DNA from: Gemmatimonadaceae bacterium
GTDB lineage: Bacteria; Gemmatimonadota; Gemmatimonadetes; Gemmatimonadales; Gemmatimonadaceae
DNA: 34,149 nucleotides
Assembly: GCA_025929535.1 (NCBI GenBank)
Contig: JAICLZ010000045.1
Location: 1 to 34,149 of the forward strand
Reading direction: 5' to 3'
The notes beneath the pieces are model-generated. The model did not search any database, was not told the origin of the DNA, and was given only the letters and a program-made list of their open reading frames with translations. The stretch's first letter is position 1. The number at the start of each line of letters is the position of its first letter. A program made the translations under genes and the position numbers. Below, piece after piece: positions 1 through 7,325 of this stretch.

Positions 1-786
1 GAGCGTGGCGCTCGTGGAGCTCTGGTCGGTGCGCGCGAAGTGGCCCGCCGAATCTCCGGTGTAGCCGTAGGCGCGCTGCGGCACCGTGGACTCGCCCTTC
101 ACGTAGGCCACCGTGGAATCCATGTGCAGCGGCGCGAAGATCCGGTCGTGCAGAAATTTCGGAAACGGCATGCCGGATGCCCGCCGGACGATGAGCCCGA
201 GCAGCACGTACGCGGTGTTGCTGTAGTGGTAGGCAGAGCCGGGTGCAAAGTCCAGCGTATCCGTGCGATTCACGAGCTTCAGCACGTCGTCGTCGTTGAG
301 CTGGGTGGTCTGGGAGTCCGGAACGAAGTCCTCGTAGTCGACGAGCCCGGAGGTGTGGGTGAGCAGGTGGCTGATGCGCACATCCTTCGCATACGCAGGC
401 GCGCCCGGAAGCACATCCACGAGACGATCTTCGTAGTGGAGCTTGCCATCCTTCACCAGCAGCATGATCGACATCGCGGTGAACGCCTTGGTGAGCGATG
501 CGAGCCGGTAGTCGGTGTGGACGGTAGCCGGCACGTGCGCCTCGAGATCGGCGAAACCGAACGCCTTCCTGTAGACCGGCCGCCCATCCTGAAGTACGAG
601 CACGCTCGCACCCGGCACGTTCGGCTGGCGATAGGGAGTCAGGATGGCGTCGATCGCGCTGTCGGTCGCCGCGTTCGGCGGCTGCACGGGATGCATGTCT
701 GGGGAGTGCTGATGTGACGCCTGGGAACCGCTACAGGCAGTGAGACACAGGCCGATGAATCCGGCAAGACGGTGGAGGCGTATCAA
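1..786 (-). CDS. Serine hydrolase, class C beta-lactamase-like lipoprotein (3' end beyond window)
   Basis: This is the N-terminal 262 codons of a beta-lactamase/transpeptidase-like (AmpC/EstB fold) serine hydrolase; the rest lies beyond the left edge. The catalytic S-x-x-K is SLTK at residues 97-100 and the second motif is YSN at 188-190. From a TTG start at 786 there is a short basic n-region, a hydrophobic stretch and a clean lipobox, LTAC, with Cys18, so the protein should be a membrane-anchored lipoprotein facing the periplasm. No ATG or GTG lies in frame before the signal, which is why TTG was chosen; a GGAA precedes it. The physiological substrate (beta-lactam, ester or D-peptide) cannot be told from these motifs. 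It is divergent from the msrB operon, and a similar hydrolase lies at 27262-28704. Confidence 0.85.
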   Translation of the reverse strand, partial: MIRLHRLAGFIGLCLTACSGSQASHQHSPDMHPVQPPNAATDSAIDAILTPYRQPNVPGASVLVLQDGRPVYRKAFGFADLEAHVPATVHTDYRLASLTKAFTAMSIMLLVKDGKLHYEDRLVDVLPGAPAYAKDVRISHLLTHTSGLVDYEDFVPDSQTTQLNDDDVLKLVNRTDTLDFAPGSAYHYSNTAYVLLGLIVRRASGMPFPKFLHDRIFAPLHMDSTVAYVKGESTVPQRAYGYTGDSAGHFARTDQSSTSATL

Positions 787-894
787 ACGAGGATTCCGCG
801 CGACATGAGGTTGAGGGCACCGGAAGAGCGTCCCTGCGTAGTATGGCGCTCGGGTGCCTCCTTGGGTACGCTCGAATCGTGCTCCCATCGATCC

Positions 895-926
895 TGGAAC
901 CCCGGGCGTTCCAGGCGTATTACTAT
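895..926 (+). promoter_or_regulatory. Candidate operator and -10 element upstream of msrB
   Basis: Between the divergent hydrolase and MsrB genes there is a short inverted repeat, TGGAA (895-899) and TTCCA (909-913), followed by TACTAT at 921-926, which resembles a sigma-70 -10 box. If that box is used, transcription would start near 933 and the ATG at 955, not the in-frame ATG at 925, would be the start. No convincing -35 element was found. Confidence 0.25.
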
Positions 927-954
927 GGATAGCAACCCATTCCCCGGCAGTCAT

Positions 955-1596
955 ATGAACGGATTCATCGGAGCAGTCGCCCTCGTCACAATCGGCGCGG
1001 CCGCCGTTGCGACCACGGGTCGCTCGATCGCACACACGGGTGACGGTGCCCCAGCCAGGCCGGTCGCGCTCACGAGTGCGCAGCTGGACACCACCTTGAC
1101 CCAGACCATCGAAGCAAGGAAGATGAGCTACAAGAAGCCAAGCGATGCTGAGCTGAAGAAGAGGCTCACGCCGGAGCAGTACTACGTCACGCAGCAGAGC
1201 GGCACGGAAGCGCCCTTCCACAATCAGTACTGGGACAATCACGAGCCGGGCCTCTACGTCGACATCGTCACCGGCGAGCCGCTTTTCAGCTCGACGGACA
1301 AGTTCGAGTCGGGCACGGGATGGCCCAGCTTCACCAAGCCGCTCGAGCCATCGAACATCAAGTCGCAGACCGATCGCACGATCGGAATGGATCGCACGGA
1401 GATTCGCTCCGCGCACGGCGACTCGCATCTCGGCCACGTGTTCGATGACGGACCACCGCCCACGGGACTGCGCTACTGCATGAACTCCGCGTCGCTGCGT
1501 TTCATTCCCGCGAGCCAGCTCGATCAGGCGGGATACGGGCAGTACGACACGCTGTTCAACAAGAGCGGCGCGAAGACGGCGGCGAAGAAGCCGTGA
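955..1596 (+). CDS. msrB: Exported peptide-methionine (R)-S-oxide reductase, MsrB type without zinc cysteines
   Basis: MsrB reduces the R epimer of methionine sulfoxide in proteins. Residues 1-27 form a signal peptide or N-terminal anchor, so this copy works outside the cytoplasm. The MsrB domain covers about 58-200, with the catalytic Cys175 in the [11 protein letters not shown] signature and the conserved SGTGWPSF and [10 protein letters not shown] blocks. All four cysteines of the usual structural zinc site are replaced (for example VTGEPLF where VCGxxLF is usual), and Thr121 sits where many homologues have the resolving Cys, so recycling probably uses an external thiol or another donor. 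The start at 955 gives a good signal peptide; 925 is an alternative. The stop codon overlaps the GTG of the next gene (GTGA), which indicates translational coupling to the cytochrome b gene. Confidence 0.92.
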   Translation: MNGFIGAVALVTIGAAAVATTGRSIAHTGDGAPARPVALTSAQLDTTLTQTIEARKMSYKKPSDAELKKRLTPEQYYVTQQSGTEAPFHNQYWDNHEPGLYVDIVTGEPLFSSTDKFESGTGWPSFTKPLEPSNIKSQTDRTIGMDRTEIRSAHGDSHLGHVFDDGPPPTGLRYCMNSASLRFIPASQLDQAGYGQYDTLFNKSGAKTAAKKP

Positions 1597-2312
1597 TCGG
1601 CCGCCACCATTGGGTCGTTCGCGTCACGCACTGGGTGAATGCGATCGCGCTGACGCTGATGGTGGGAAGCGGTCTTCGAATCTTCAATGCGTACCCCGCG
1701 TTTGCCAGAAAAGGGGATACCTTCTGCTGCTATCCATGGGAGCACAAGGCAATTCCGGACGCGCTGACCTTCGGTGGATGGCTCGGCGGGGCGCGTCATT
1801 GGCACTTCGCGCTGATGTGGGTGCTCGTGATCAACGGGCTGGTCTATCTCACCTTCATCTATCTGCACGGCGAGTGGCGCGACATCGTTCCGCGGCGCGG
1901 CGACGCGCGCGATGCGCTCGCGATGATCAAGTTCTACCTCTTCGTGACCAAGTCGCACCCGAGGCAGGGAAAGCACAACGCGATGCAGAAGGCGACGTAC
2001 TTCGCGCTGCCGGTGCTGGCGATCGCGCAGGTGCTCACGGGTCTCGCGATCTGGAAGCCGGTGCAGCTCGGATGGATTACCGCGCTCTTCGGCGGCTACG
2101 TGTGGGCGCGCTACTGGCACTTCATGACGATGGTGGCGCTGATCGTCCTCTCCTTCGTGCACATCTTCATGGTGTTCGCGGTGGACCCGTACTCGCTCCA
2201 GTCGATGATCACGGGCGGATACCGCGAGGATCTCTCGCCGGAAGCGCGCAACGCGCGCCCGTTCTATCATCTCCTTCCGCGCTGGCGCAATCGCGCTGCG
2301 CAGGGAGACTAA
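1593..2312 (+). CDS. Membrane cytochrome b (b561 / Ni-Fe-hydrogenase / thiosulfate-reductase type)
   Basis: This 239-residue integral membrane protein has four or more hydrophobic helices and histidines placed as heme b ligands: THWVN in the first helix, RHWHFALMW at the start of the second, and YWHFMTMV and SFVHIFMVF in the C-terminal pair. The pattern fits the cytochrome b561-like family that passes quinol electrons to periplasmic molybdo-, thio- or hydrogenase partners. Its GTG start overlaps the msrB stop, and its TAA is one base before the next GTG start, so the three genes should be one transcript. The likely role is to supply electrons from the quinone pool to the downstream molybdopterin protein. 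It is not a close match to MsrQ/YedZ, the usual partner of MsrP. Confidence 0.85.
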   Translation: MIGRHHWVVRVTHWVNAIALTLMVGSGLRIFNAYPAFARKGDTFCCYPWEHKAIPDALTFGGWLGGARHWHFALMWVLVINGLVYLTFIYLHGEWRDIVPRRGDARDALAMIKFYLFVTKSHPRQGKHNAMQKATYFALPVLAIAQVLTGLAIWKPVQLGWITALFGGYVWARYWHFMTMVALIVLSFVHIFMVFAVDPYSLQSMITGGYREDLSPEARNARPFYHLLPRWRNRAAQGD

Positions 2313-2313
2313 C

Positions 2314-3021
2314 GTGGATCGCCGACGCTTTCTGAGCGCGAGCGGCTTCTCGCTCACCGCTGCCTTCCTGGCCGCGTGCAACATCGATCGCTCACCGCGT
2401 GCACAGCGGCTGCTGGATCTGGCCGAGCATCGAAACGAGGGCGTGGAGCGCTCGCTCTATCGCCACGCATCGATGAATCGCGCCAAGGACACGGCGAAGA
2501 TCGCCGGCGACGCGTTCCCATCCTATTTCGTCTCGAACACGGTGCCAGTATGGGACGAGCGCGTGCGCGGGCCGTGGGCACTCGAGGTGAGCGGGCTCGT
2601 GCAGGCTCCCAGGCGGTTCAGCCTCGCTGACCTGCGCAAGCTTCCCTTCCGCAGCCAGCGCGTCGATCACTTCTGCGTCGAGGGATGGAACGCGGTCGCC
2701 GTCTGGCAGGGAGTTCGCCTGAGCGACGTCGCGCGCGTGGTTGGCGTCAAACCGGAAGCGGGCTACGTCGACTTCCAATCGTTCGACGATGACTACCACG
2801 AGAGCTGGGACATCGAGAGCGCGATGCATCCGCAAACGATCGTCGCCTATGCCATGGACAACCACATGCTCGGCATGGCGCACGGCGCACCCGCACGCGT
2901 GCACTCACCCGTGAAGCTCGGCTACAAGAACACGAAGTATTTGACGAAGATCGTGTTTCTGCCGCAGCGGAACGGCGGTTACTGGAGCGATCAGGGCTAC
3001 GAGTGGTACGGCGGAGTCTGA
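2314..3021 (+). CDS. Tat-exported molybdopterin-dependent oxidoreductase (sulfite oxidase/MsrP-like) lipoprotein
   Basis: This 235-residue protein has a sulfite-oxidase-type molybdopterin domain. The N-terminus carries a twin-arginine motif (RRRFLS at 3-8) and then the lipobox LAAC with Cys22, so it should be folded with its cofactor, exported by Tat and lipid-anchored. The likely Mo-ligating cysteine is Cys121 in DHFCVEGWNAV, and the HSPVKLGYKNTKYL segment near the C-terminus is typical of this fold. A Shine-Dalgarno sequence, GGGAGA, lies just upstream of the GTG. The domain resembles MsrP (YedY) but the protein is shorter and the partner is a different cytochrome b. Being in an operon with an exported MsrB suggests methionine-sulfoxide repair in the periplasm; sulfite or another S/N-oxide is an alternative substrate. 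Confidence 0.85.
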   Translation: MDRRRFLSASGFSLTAAFLAACNIDRSPRAQRLLDLAEHRNEGVERSLYRHASMNRAKDTAKIAGDAFPSYFVSNTVPVWDERVRGPWALEVSGLVQAPRRFSLADLRKLPFRSQRVDHFCVEGWNAVAVWQGVRLSDVARVVGVKPEAGYVDFQSFDDDYHESWDIESAMHPQTIVAYAMDNHMLGMAHGAPARVHSPVKLGYKNTKYLTKIVFLPQRNGGYWSDQGYEWYGGV

Positions 3022-3624
3022 GCGAGACGCTGCGAGGAAGGCGGTAGGGGTCAGCACCTGCCGACCGCGGTCACTAATCAAACCTATGGGATGAATCGAA
3101 CCCGGCGCAGCGCGAGAGCGTACGCGGTGCTTCGAGCATCCGCCTCTTGGGGTTGTCGTCTTCACCGTTGGTGTGCGCTTCTGTCAGTTTTTGTCGTCGT
3201 TCCCCCGTTGCTGAGAGAGCGGCGCGTCTGGAGAGCGTTCTTTCTTTGGTTGGCAACGGAAGCAGCTGCAGGGACGCTCTTCCCCTGCCGTTTCCAGACA
3301 AAGAATCGGTTGTCTTTGCTCCCGCGCAACGATGAAGGGAATGAGTCTTGTAGTCTCCGTTCAATTCGTTTCAATCCGTTTTTCATCCTTATCTCAAGAA
3401 TGTATGAGCCAGCCCGAGCGGCTGTTGCCGTTCCGGGCAAGCGCGCACGACACAGGCATCAACAATTTTTGGAGACACGAATGGAACGGATCGAACGGAT
3501 GAGAAAACGGATCGTGACGGGGCTCGGCGATGGGGCGGCTCGCTTGGCGAGTGTTGCCTCTTTGGGTGGCAACTGAAGGGAGTGCAGTTTTAATCGAAGA
3601 TCGAATTCTCGCTCGGCGGTCGCC
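3022..3624. repeat. Non-coding intergenic stretch with imperfect direct and inverted repeats
   Basis: About 600 bases without a credible gene and visibly richer in A/T than the flanks; the open frames here have unlike composition and no recognisable domain. Two arrangements stand out. A block at 3243-3274 (TCTTTGGTTGGCAACGGAAG...) recurs imperfectly in the same orientation at 3559-3587 (TCTTTGGGTGGCAACTGAAG...). Between them, 3359-3388 (ends AATCCGTTTTTCATCC) is inversely related to 3482-3520, where ACGGAT is iterated three times (CGGAT at 3487, 3496 and 3508). The nested layout looks like a dispersed intergenic repeat (REP-like) more than a gene. I saw no transposase. Confidence 0.5.
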
Positions 3625-4062
3625 TCAGGCTGTGGAGGGGCGAGTCGCGCGGAGGGTGCGGGTGGCGCGTGCAGCCAGTAGCAGCGCGGCGATCACGATC
3701 GCCGATGCCAGGGCGAAGGGGACGCCTGCGAATGTCTGGCCGCCCCGCTGAATCGAGACCGCGAATACTTCCGAGAGCACCAGCGGCGAGATCATCATCG
3801 CGATTCCCTGGAGGCTTGCCAGTGCGCCCTGCAGCCTTCCCTGCTCCGACTCGCTCGCCTGTCGCGATGCGATGGACATGAGCGAGGGTGTCGAGAGGCC
3901 GCCCAATGAGGCGAGCGGGATGCTGAGCAGGAAGAGCGTGCCCGCGTATGCGAGCGCGATCGTGAGCGCACTCGTCGCACTGAGCGAGAGGCCGAGGATC
4001 ATCGCGTTGCGCTCGCCGATGCGCTTCACGATCGGGCCGATCAGAAAGACCGCCGTGATTTT
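3625..4062 (-). pseudogene. C-terminal half of an MFS (TetA-like DHA1) efflux transporter
   Basis: The frame encodes the last third to half of a drug:H+ antiporter of the TetA type: the loop FLIGPIVKRIGER, then five hydrophobic segments, including the helix LSIPLASLGGLSTPSLMSIAS and QGRLQGALASLQGIAMMISP, both characteristic of this group. A complete protein has about 400 residues and 12 helices, while only about 140 codons are present. Homology stops around 4062; the upstream frame stays open but has no membrane segments and no plausible start, so the N-terminal six or seven helices are missing. A GTG at 4029 could start a 134-residue peptide, but it would not be a functional transporter. The 4063-4295 stretch upstream has no recognisable gene. 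Confidence 0.75.
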
Positions 4063-4295
4063 CGCAGGCGTGTCCGTTCCTTGGACTCGTTTACGCTCTC
4101 CTGTATGAGCCCTTTCGATGGCATCGCGTCCCCACGTGAATCGTGCAGCACACGGACATGTTTGCGCTCACGCGTTCGGGTTGCGCTCCTCGTGCTCGCC
4201 ATTCGCAAGCATACCGGTGTCCGCCGCACTCTTTCCGCTGGTGCTCTCTCTCGTGAGGCTTTGACTTGTATTTCTGGGCCGACGACGAACGATCG

Positions 4296-4805
4296 CTAGC
4301 GTTTTGGTGGGAGTGTAACGGCAGCGGGAGATCCGCGAACGAAGGCGATATAGTCCGTGGGCGATGGCTCGCCGCCCGTACCGCGCACCAGCAGCGCCAC
4401 CTGCCCGCGATGATAGCAGCCGTGAAGCGCTACCTGAAGCAGCATGTCCTCGATCGTGGACTCGAACGTGGTCCCCGCGCTGTTGGTGTAGGGGATCCTC
4501 CGCTGCAGCTCGTCAGCCGAACACGATTGAAGCAGCGCGCGTAGTCCGGCCGCGTTCTCGGCCGCCAGCGCCGCGGCGCGCTCGAGATCGAGATCGGGCC
4601 AGATCTTCTCTCTCGGTGCCCGCTTCAGCATTCGCGACAGCCACACGTGCTCGGCACCGAGCACGTGCGCATAGACATCGAGTGCCCGCCGATCCGGGTG
4701 CGGCACCGCACGAAACGACTCGAGCACCCGCGTGTCCGCCCATTGCAGGTGATCGAGCAGCTTTCCGAGCTGTCCGTCTACTCTGGTTGCCTCATCAGTC
4801 GGCAT
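4296..4805 (-). CDS. DinB family (DinB/YfiT-like four-helix bundle) protein
   Basis: This 169-residue protein has the DinB fold: LLDHLQWADTRVLESFR at the N-terminus, the HVLGAEHVWLSRML helix and ALHGCYHRGQVALLVRGTG at the C-terminus. The three metal-binding histidines of the family are seen in AEHVW and in HGCYHRGQ. These proteins are usually metal-dependent bundles linked to thiol transfer or stress, and no substrate can be assigned. The ATG at 4805 lies inside the end of the upstream HNH gene (11-base overlap), so the two are probably translationally coupled. The upstream in-frame extension to 4874 is read-through of the HNH gene in another frame and was left out. It is one of five DinB-family genes in the window. 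Confidence 0.88.
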   Translation of the reverse strand: MPTDEATRVDGQLGKLLDHLQWADTRVLESFRAVPHPDRRALDVYAHVLGAEHVWLSRMLKRAPREKIWPDLDLERAAALAAENAAGLRALLQSCSADELQRRIPYTNSAGTTFESTIEDMLLQVALHGCYHRGQVALLVRGTGGEPSPTDYIAFVRGSPAAVTLPPKR

Positions 4806-5235
4806 AGGGATAATCGGGATCTGCCAGGCGCGACGCGCGCGCCGATGCTTCCGGTCCCGCAATCTCGCGCGCAAGCTGCAGCAGCATCGGACTCAGATGC
4901 TCGCCGTAGCGCAAAAGGCTCGCCGCGCGCGCTCGGCGCGCGAGCAGAAACGCGAGAAATGGCTGGTCGGCCTTCTGGGCGTTGCAGGCTGGACAGCACA
5001 GCACGAGGTTGTCGCGCCGGTCGTATGCGGTCTGACCGCGTCGGGGCGTGACGTGATCGAGCGTCATCAGCTCGGCGTCGAATCTTCGTTCGCAGTATGC
5101 GCACACGGAGCCATGGCGCGCCAGTAGCCACTCGCGCGTGGCCTGGTACGCATTTCGGCTGGTGGGGAGCGAGGTTGGACGCGGCGCGGTGCTCGTGCGA
5201 CGACGGGGCCGACGAGGGCGGCGGGGTGTGGTCAC
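4795..5235 (-). CDS. HNH endonuclease domain protein
   Basis: A 146-residue protein with a complete HNH nuclease core. The first zinc pair is Cys45/Cys48 (CAYCERRF), the catalytic motif is LDHVTPRRG with Asp60-His61, the middle Asn is N76 in DRRDNLVL, and the second zinc pair is Cys81/Cys84 in CPACNAQK. The first 25 residues are a basic Arg/Pro-rich tail, possibly for DNA contact. The long open frame extends to 5622, but its first part runs antisense-frame through the PH-like gene; GTG at 5235 is the first sensible start (TTG at 5262 is an alternative). Such stand-alone HNH proteins are common in soil bacteria and may be nicking or repair enzymes; no restriction partner is nearby. Confidence 0.85.
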   Translation of the reverse strand: MTTPRRPRRPRRRTSTAPRPTSLPTSRNAYQATREWLLARHGSVCAYCERRFDAELMTLDHVTPRRGQTAYDRRDNLVLCCPACNAQKADQPFLAFLLARRARAASLLRYGEHLSPMLLQLAREIAGPEASARASRLADPDYPYAD

Positions 5236-5318
5236 CGGATGTAGCGTGTGGTCATGAGTCAACAGAAAGATAGTCTCGTCCCGTGCGCTTGGCACGGCCG
5301 GAGGCGGCAGGGAGCAAA

Positions 5319-5684
5319 TCAGTCGCCCGCCGGGCCGATTCTGCTCTCGAGCAGCGCAACGGCATTTGCCGGATCGTCGACCTCGATGATGAGCTTGTCG
5401 TAGAACTCGTGATCCAGATCGAGGACGATCGTTCGCTCCGGATCGTGCACGTCCCAGAACACGTTGTTCCCATCGCGGTGAAAGGTGCCGGCCGTGAGGA
5501 TGCCTGGAATGTTGCTGCCGAGCAGGCGCAACCCGTGGTACCATCCGCGCGCAGCTGCGGGATCGGCGTGAACGCCCGTGATGTGCGCGAGCGGGATCTC
5601 CAGGCGGCTGCGCAGCGACCACATCTTGTCCAGCCCCTCCACCTCGAATACCGCCTTCTCGCCAGCCACGGAGATCTCGACCAC
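5319..5684 (-). CDS. Small PH-like domain protein of unknown function
   Basis: This 121-residue soluble protein begins with a beta-rich segment, then WSLRSRLEIPLAHITGVHADP, a region GWYHGLRLLGSNIPGILTAG, a strand containing FHRDGNNVFWDVHDPERT, and a C-terminal IIEVDDPANAVALL. This layout is typical of small bacterial pleckstrin-homology-like proteins that many genomes carry as hypothetical proteins. It has no signal peptide or membrane segment. It sits between yaeQ and the HNH gene on the same strand with spacings of 39 and about 80 bases. I know of no assigned function. Confidence 0.75.
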   Translation of the reverse strand: MVEISVAGEKAVFEVEGLDKMWSLRSRLEIPLAHITGVHADPAAARGWYHGLRLLGSNIPGILTAGTFHRDGNNVFWDVHDPERTIVLDLDHEFYDKLIIEVDDPANAVALLESRIGPAGD

Positions 5685-5723
5685 GGTGCGCTCCTGGAGG
5701 AAGATCGAAGAATGCGTGCCAGG

Positions 5724-6272
5724 CTACCCTGCAGCGACGAGTGAGTGACGGATGACCGCACCATCCAGCGACTCATCTCCGAGCGTGAGATACAGATGAT
5801 CCTCAGTGAAGGACAGCTGAAAGGACATTCGTCGCTCGAGTCGTGATGTCAGCGAAGCCAGCAGCTCGCGATCGATCGCGTAGAGCTCGATGCTTTCAAC
5901 GCGATGAATGCGCTCGCCCGCGAGCTGGCGAAGCAGCTGGAGCGGATCCTTGTGCGTGTAGATCGCCACGCGCGGCGAAGCCTTGCTCGCCTTGTGCAGA
6001 CGCGCCGCGTCCGGCGAGCCGAGCTCCACCCACGTTCGAATCGCGCCAGTGAGATCGCGAACCGAGAGCGGCGGCTCATCCGGCTCGGCGAGCCCGCGTG
6101 AGAACGCGATTCCTTCGGCGTACTCGAGGCAGTACGCGATCACGCGCGTGAGCAGGTACTCCTCCGTTTCGGAGGGTTGCTGCGCCACGCGCACCGCGAG
6201 CGTCTCGTAGACGCCGCGATCGACGTTCGCGAGCTCGATGTCGAAGTTGTAGATCGTCGCAGTGAGCGCCAC
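5724..6272 (-). CDS. yaeQ: YaeQ family protein
   Basis: The 182-residue product matches YaeQ over its full length: MALTATIYNFDIELANVDRGVYETLAVRVAQ at the N-terminus, the block ETEEYLLTRVIAYCLEYAEG, the PPLSVRDLTGAIRTWVELGSPDAARLHKASKAS stretch and ASLTSRLERRMSFQLSFTEDHLYLT at the end. The YaeQ fold is related to PD-(D/E)XK nucleases, and the conserved E and D residues of that core (for example in WVELG) are present. A proposed role is compensation for loss of RfaH-type transcription antitermination, but the biochemical activity is not established. It is flanked on the same strand by a small basic ORF and the PH-like gene. Confidence 0.92.
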   Translation of the reverse strand: MALTATIYNFDIELANVDRGVYETLAVRVAQQPSETEEYLLTRVIAYCLEYAEGIAFSRGLAEPDEPPLSVRDLTGAIRTWVELGSPDAARLHKASKASPRVAIYTHKDPLQLLRQLAGERIHRVESIELYAIDRELLASLTSRLERRMSFQLSFTEDHLYLTLGDESLDGAVIRHSLVAAG

Positions 6273-6284
6273 GGGTGCTCTGGT

Positions 6285-6443
6285 CTAGCGCCCGCGCTGA
6301 CCCGATTTCTGCGACGTGTCGCGCGGTTTGACGTGCGTCTGCGGCGCCTTCGACTGGCGAGGCGCCCAGATCGGCGCCCTGGGAGCGCGCGCATCTCCCG
6401 GCTTCGGTGCAGCCCTGGGAATGGCGGGACGATTCTTCTTCAT
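6285..6443 (-). CDS. Small basic Pro/Arg-rich protein (52 aa), hypothetical
   Basis: A 52-codon frame starting MKKNRPAIPRAAPKPGDAR and ending KSGQRGR, very rich in Pro, Arg, Lys and Ala, likely disordered and strongly basic. The ATG at 6443 has a well-placed AGGA six bases upstream, and the frame ends 12 bases before the yaeQ start on the same strand, so a two-gene unit is plausible. I recognise no family. The low complexity means it could be chance, so confidence is modest. Confidence 0.45.
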   Translation of the reverse strand: MKKNRPAIPRAAPKPGDARAPRAPIWAPRQSKAPQTHVKPRDTSQKSGQRGR

Positions 6444-6520
6444 GAGATCCTGCGGAGCGGGACGAATGCTTCTCGCGAAAGATAGCGGCAGCAAGGCCAT
6501 TCAGCAGAGAGGAGGATTGG

Positions 6521-6638
6521 ATGTAAAACGCTGTCGGAGGAAGCGGGCGAGCCGTTCGACGAAAAGCTCACCAAGGCCGAGGCGTCGAAGAAGATCGATG
6601 AGCTCCAGTCGGAGACCGGGCGCGGCATCGATCATTGA
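6521..6638 (+). pseudogene. DUF3072-like gene broken by a frameshift directly after the start codon
   Basis: The frame ending at 6638 reads KTLSEEAGEPFDEKLTKAE-ASKKIDELQSETGRG, the C-terminal signature of DUF3072, a small family of about 50-60 residues. A strong ribosome-binding site (AGAGGAGG, 6508-6515) is followed by ATG at 6521, but the next codon is TAA. Removing the single T at 6524 would join ATG directly to the AAA-ACG-CTG codons of the DUF3072 frame. No other start exists in that frame before an upstream TAG. It therefore looks like a one-base frameshift, or a sequencing error, in an otherwise intact small gene; part of the N-terminus may also be missing. Confidence 0.7.
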
Positions 6639-6644
6639 GCGGCT

Positions 6645-7037
6645 TCAGCGCACCTCGAGCAGATGCGTAACGGCGAACACCCCGGAAACGCGATGCTCGC
6701 GAACGTATAGTACCACGAGGTAGCGCCGCTGGGTTTTCTCGCCCCAGTGGCGCTTGCGCACGTAGTCGCACGTGATGTACTCGGTTCCAGGGTCCTCCGG
6801 CTCCGGGTGCTCCTGGAGCGTGTCGCCCTCATCCGAGAGCAGCGTGTCGCTGTGCGTGCACGCGAAGCCGTTCGTGACCAGCGTTTGCTCGGCTTCGGAT
6901 TCGTTCGCGCCTGCGGGAACTGCCGCACGCGCACGCCGCGCAAATTCATGCGAGTCGCTGCTCCCGCGCAGGAGCGGCGACTCGGCTCCGCACGCGACGA
7001 GCATCGCAGCGATCGTCACGGCCAGGGATGCGCGCAC
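6645..7037 (-). CDS. Small lipoprotein of unknown function
   Basis: A GTG at 7037 opens a 130-residue protein with a typical lipoprotein signal, RASLAVTIAAMLVACG, lipobox LVAC. The mature part is acidic and then basic, with two cysteines (FACTHSD and YITCDYVRKRHWGE) that could form a disulfide, and it ends YLVVLYVREHRVSGVFAVTHLLEV, probably a beta hairpin. I do not recognise the family. The longer in-frame extension to 7103 overlaps the end of the small membrane protein gene, so the GTG is preferred. It follows that gene by 22 bases on the same strand. Confidence 0.7.
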   Translation of the reverse strand: MRASLAVTIAAMLVACGAESPLLRGSSDSHEFARRARAAVPAGANESEAEQTLVTNGFACTHSDTLLSDEGDTLQEHPEPEDPGTEYITCDYVRKRHWGEKTQRRYLVVLYVREHRVSGVFAVTHLLEVR

Positions 7038-7059
7038 GACGGCTGCGATCTGCTGCGGG

Positions 7060-7275
7060 CTATGCCTTCTTTCGCCCCGCCGCGACGAGCACGATACCGG
7101 CAACGACCGCGATCACTCCCGCGACTGGCGGCACGAACCCGCGATCTTCCTTCGACAGCTCGATGCCTCCGATCTTGACCGAGTCGCGGTCCTTCGTGTA
7201 GCTGATCCCTTTCATCGCGAGCACGACGACTCCCGCGATGATGAGGATGACGCCGAGGATTCCGAGCGGACGCAT
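7060..7275 (-). CDS. Small two-helix membrane protein
   Basis: A 71-residue protein with two transmembrane helices (about residues 4-20 and 49-66) joined by a polar loop, YTKDRDSVKIGGIELSKEDR. The last residues, AGRKKA, are basic. Short proteins with this layout are common hypothetical proteins in Acidobacteria and Gemmatimonadota and resemble DUF3185. The ATG is preceded by GGAGCTCAC, giving an adequate ribosome-binding site. Function is unknown. Confidence 0.75.
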   Translation of the reverse strand: MRPLGILGVILIIAGVVVLAMKGISYTKDRDSVKIGGIELSKEDRGFVPPVAGVIAVVAGIVLVAAGRKKA

Positions 7276-7325
7276 GTGAGCTCCTGGAAGAGGTACGCCT
7301 TCACCAACGGCTCGCCGAAAAAATG

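Noticed and set aside
40..717. 225-codon forward frame over the left-edge hydrolase
   Set aside because: It is antisense to a gene with SLTK and YSN motifs and a lipobox. Its own sequence is Arg/Val/His-rich with no domain.
3091..3576. 161-codon forward frame in the gap after the Msr operon
   Set aside because: Its composition is odd and the internal similarity (WRAFFLWLATE versus WRVLPLWVATE) is a result of the DNA repeat, not of a protein family.
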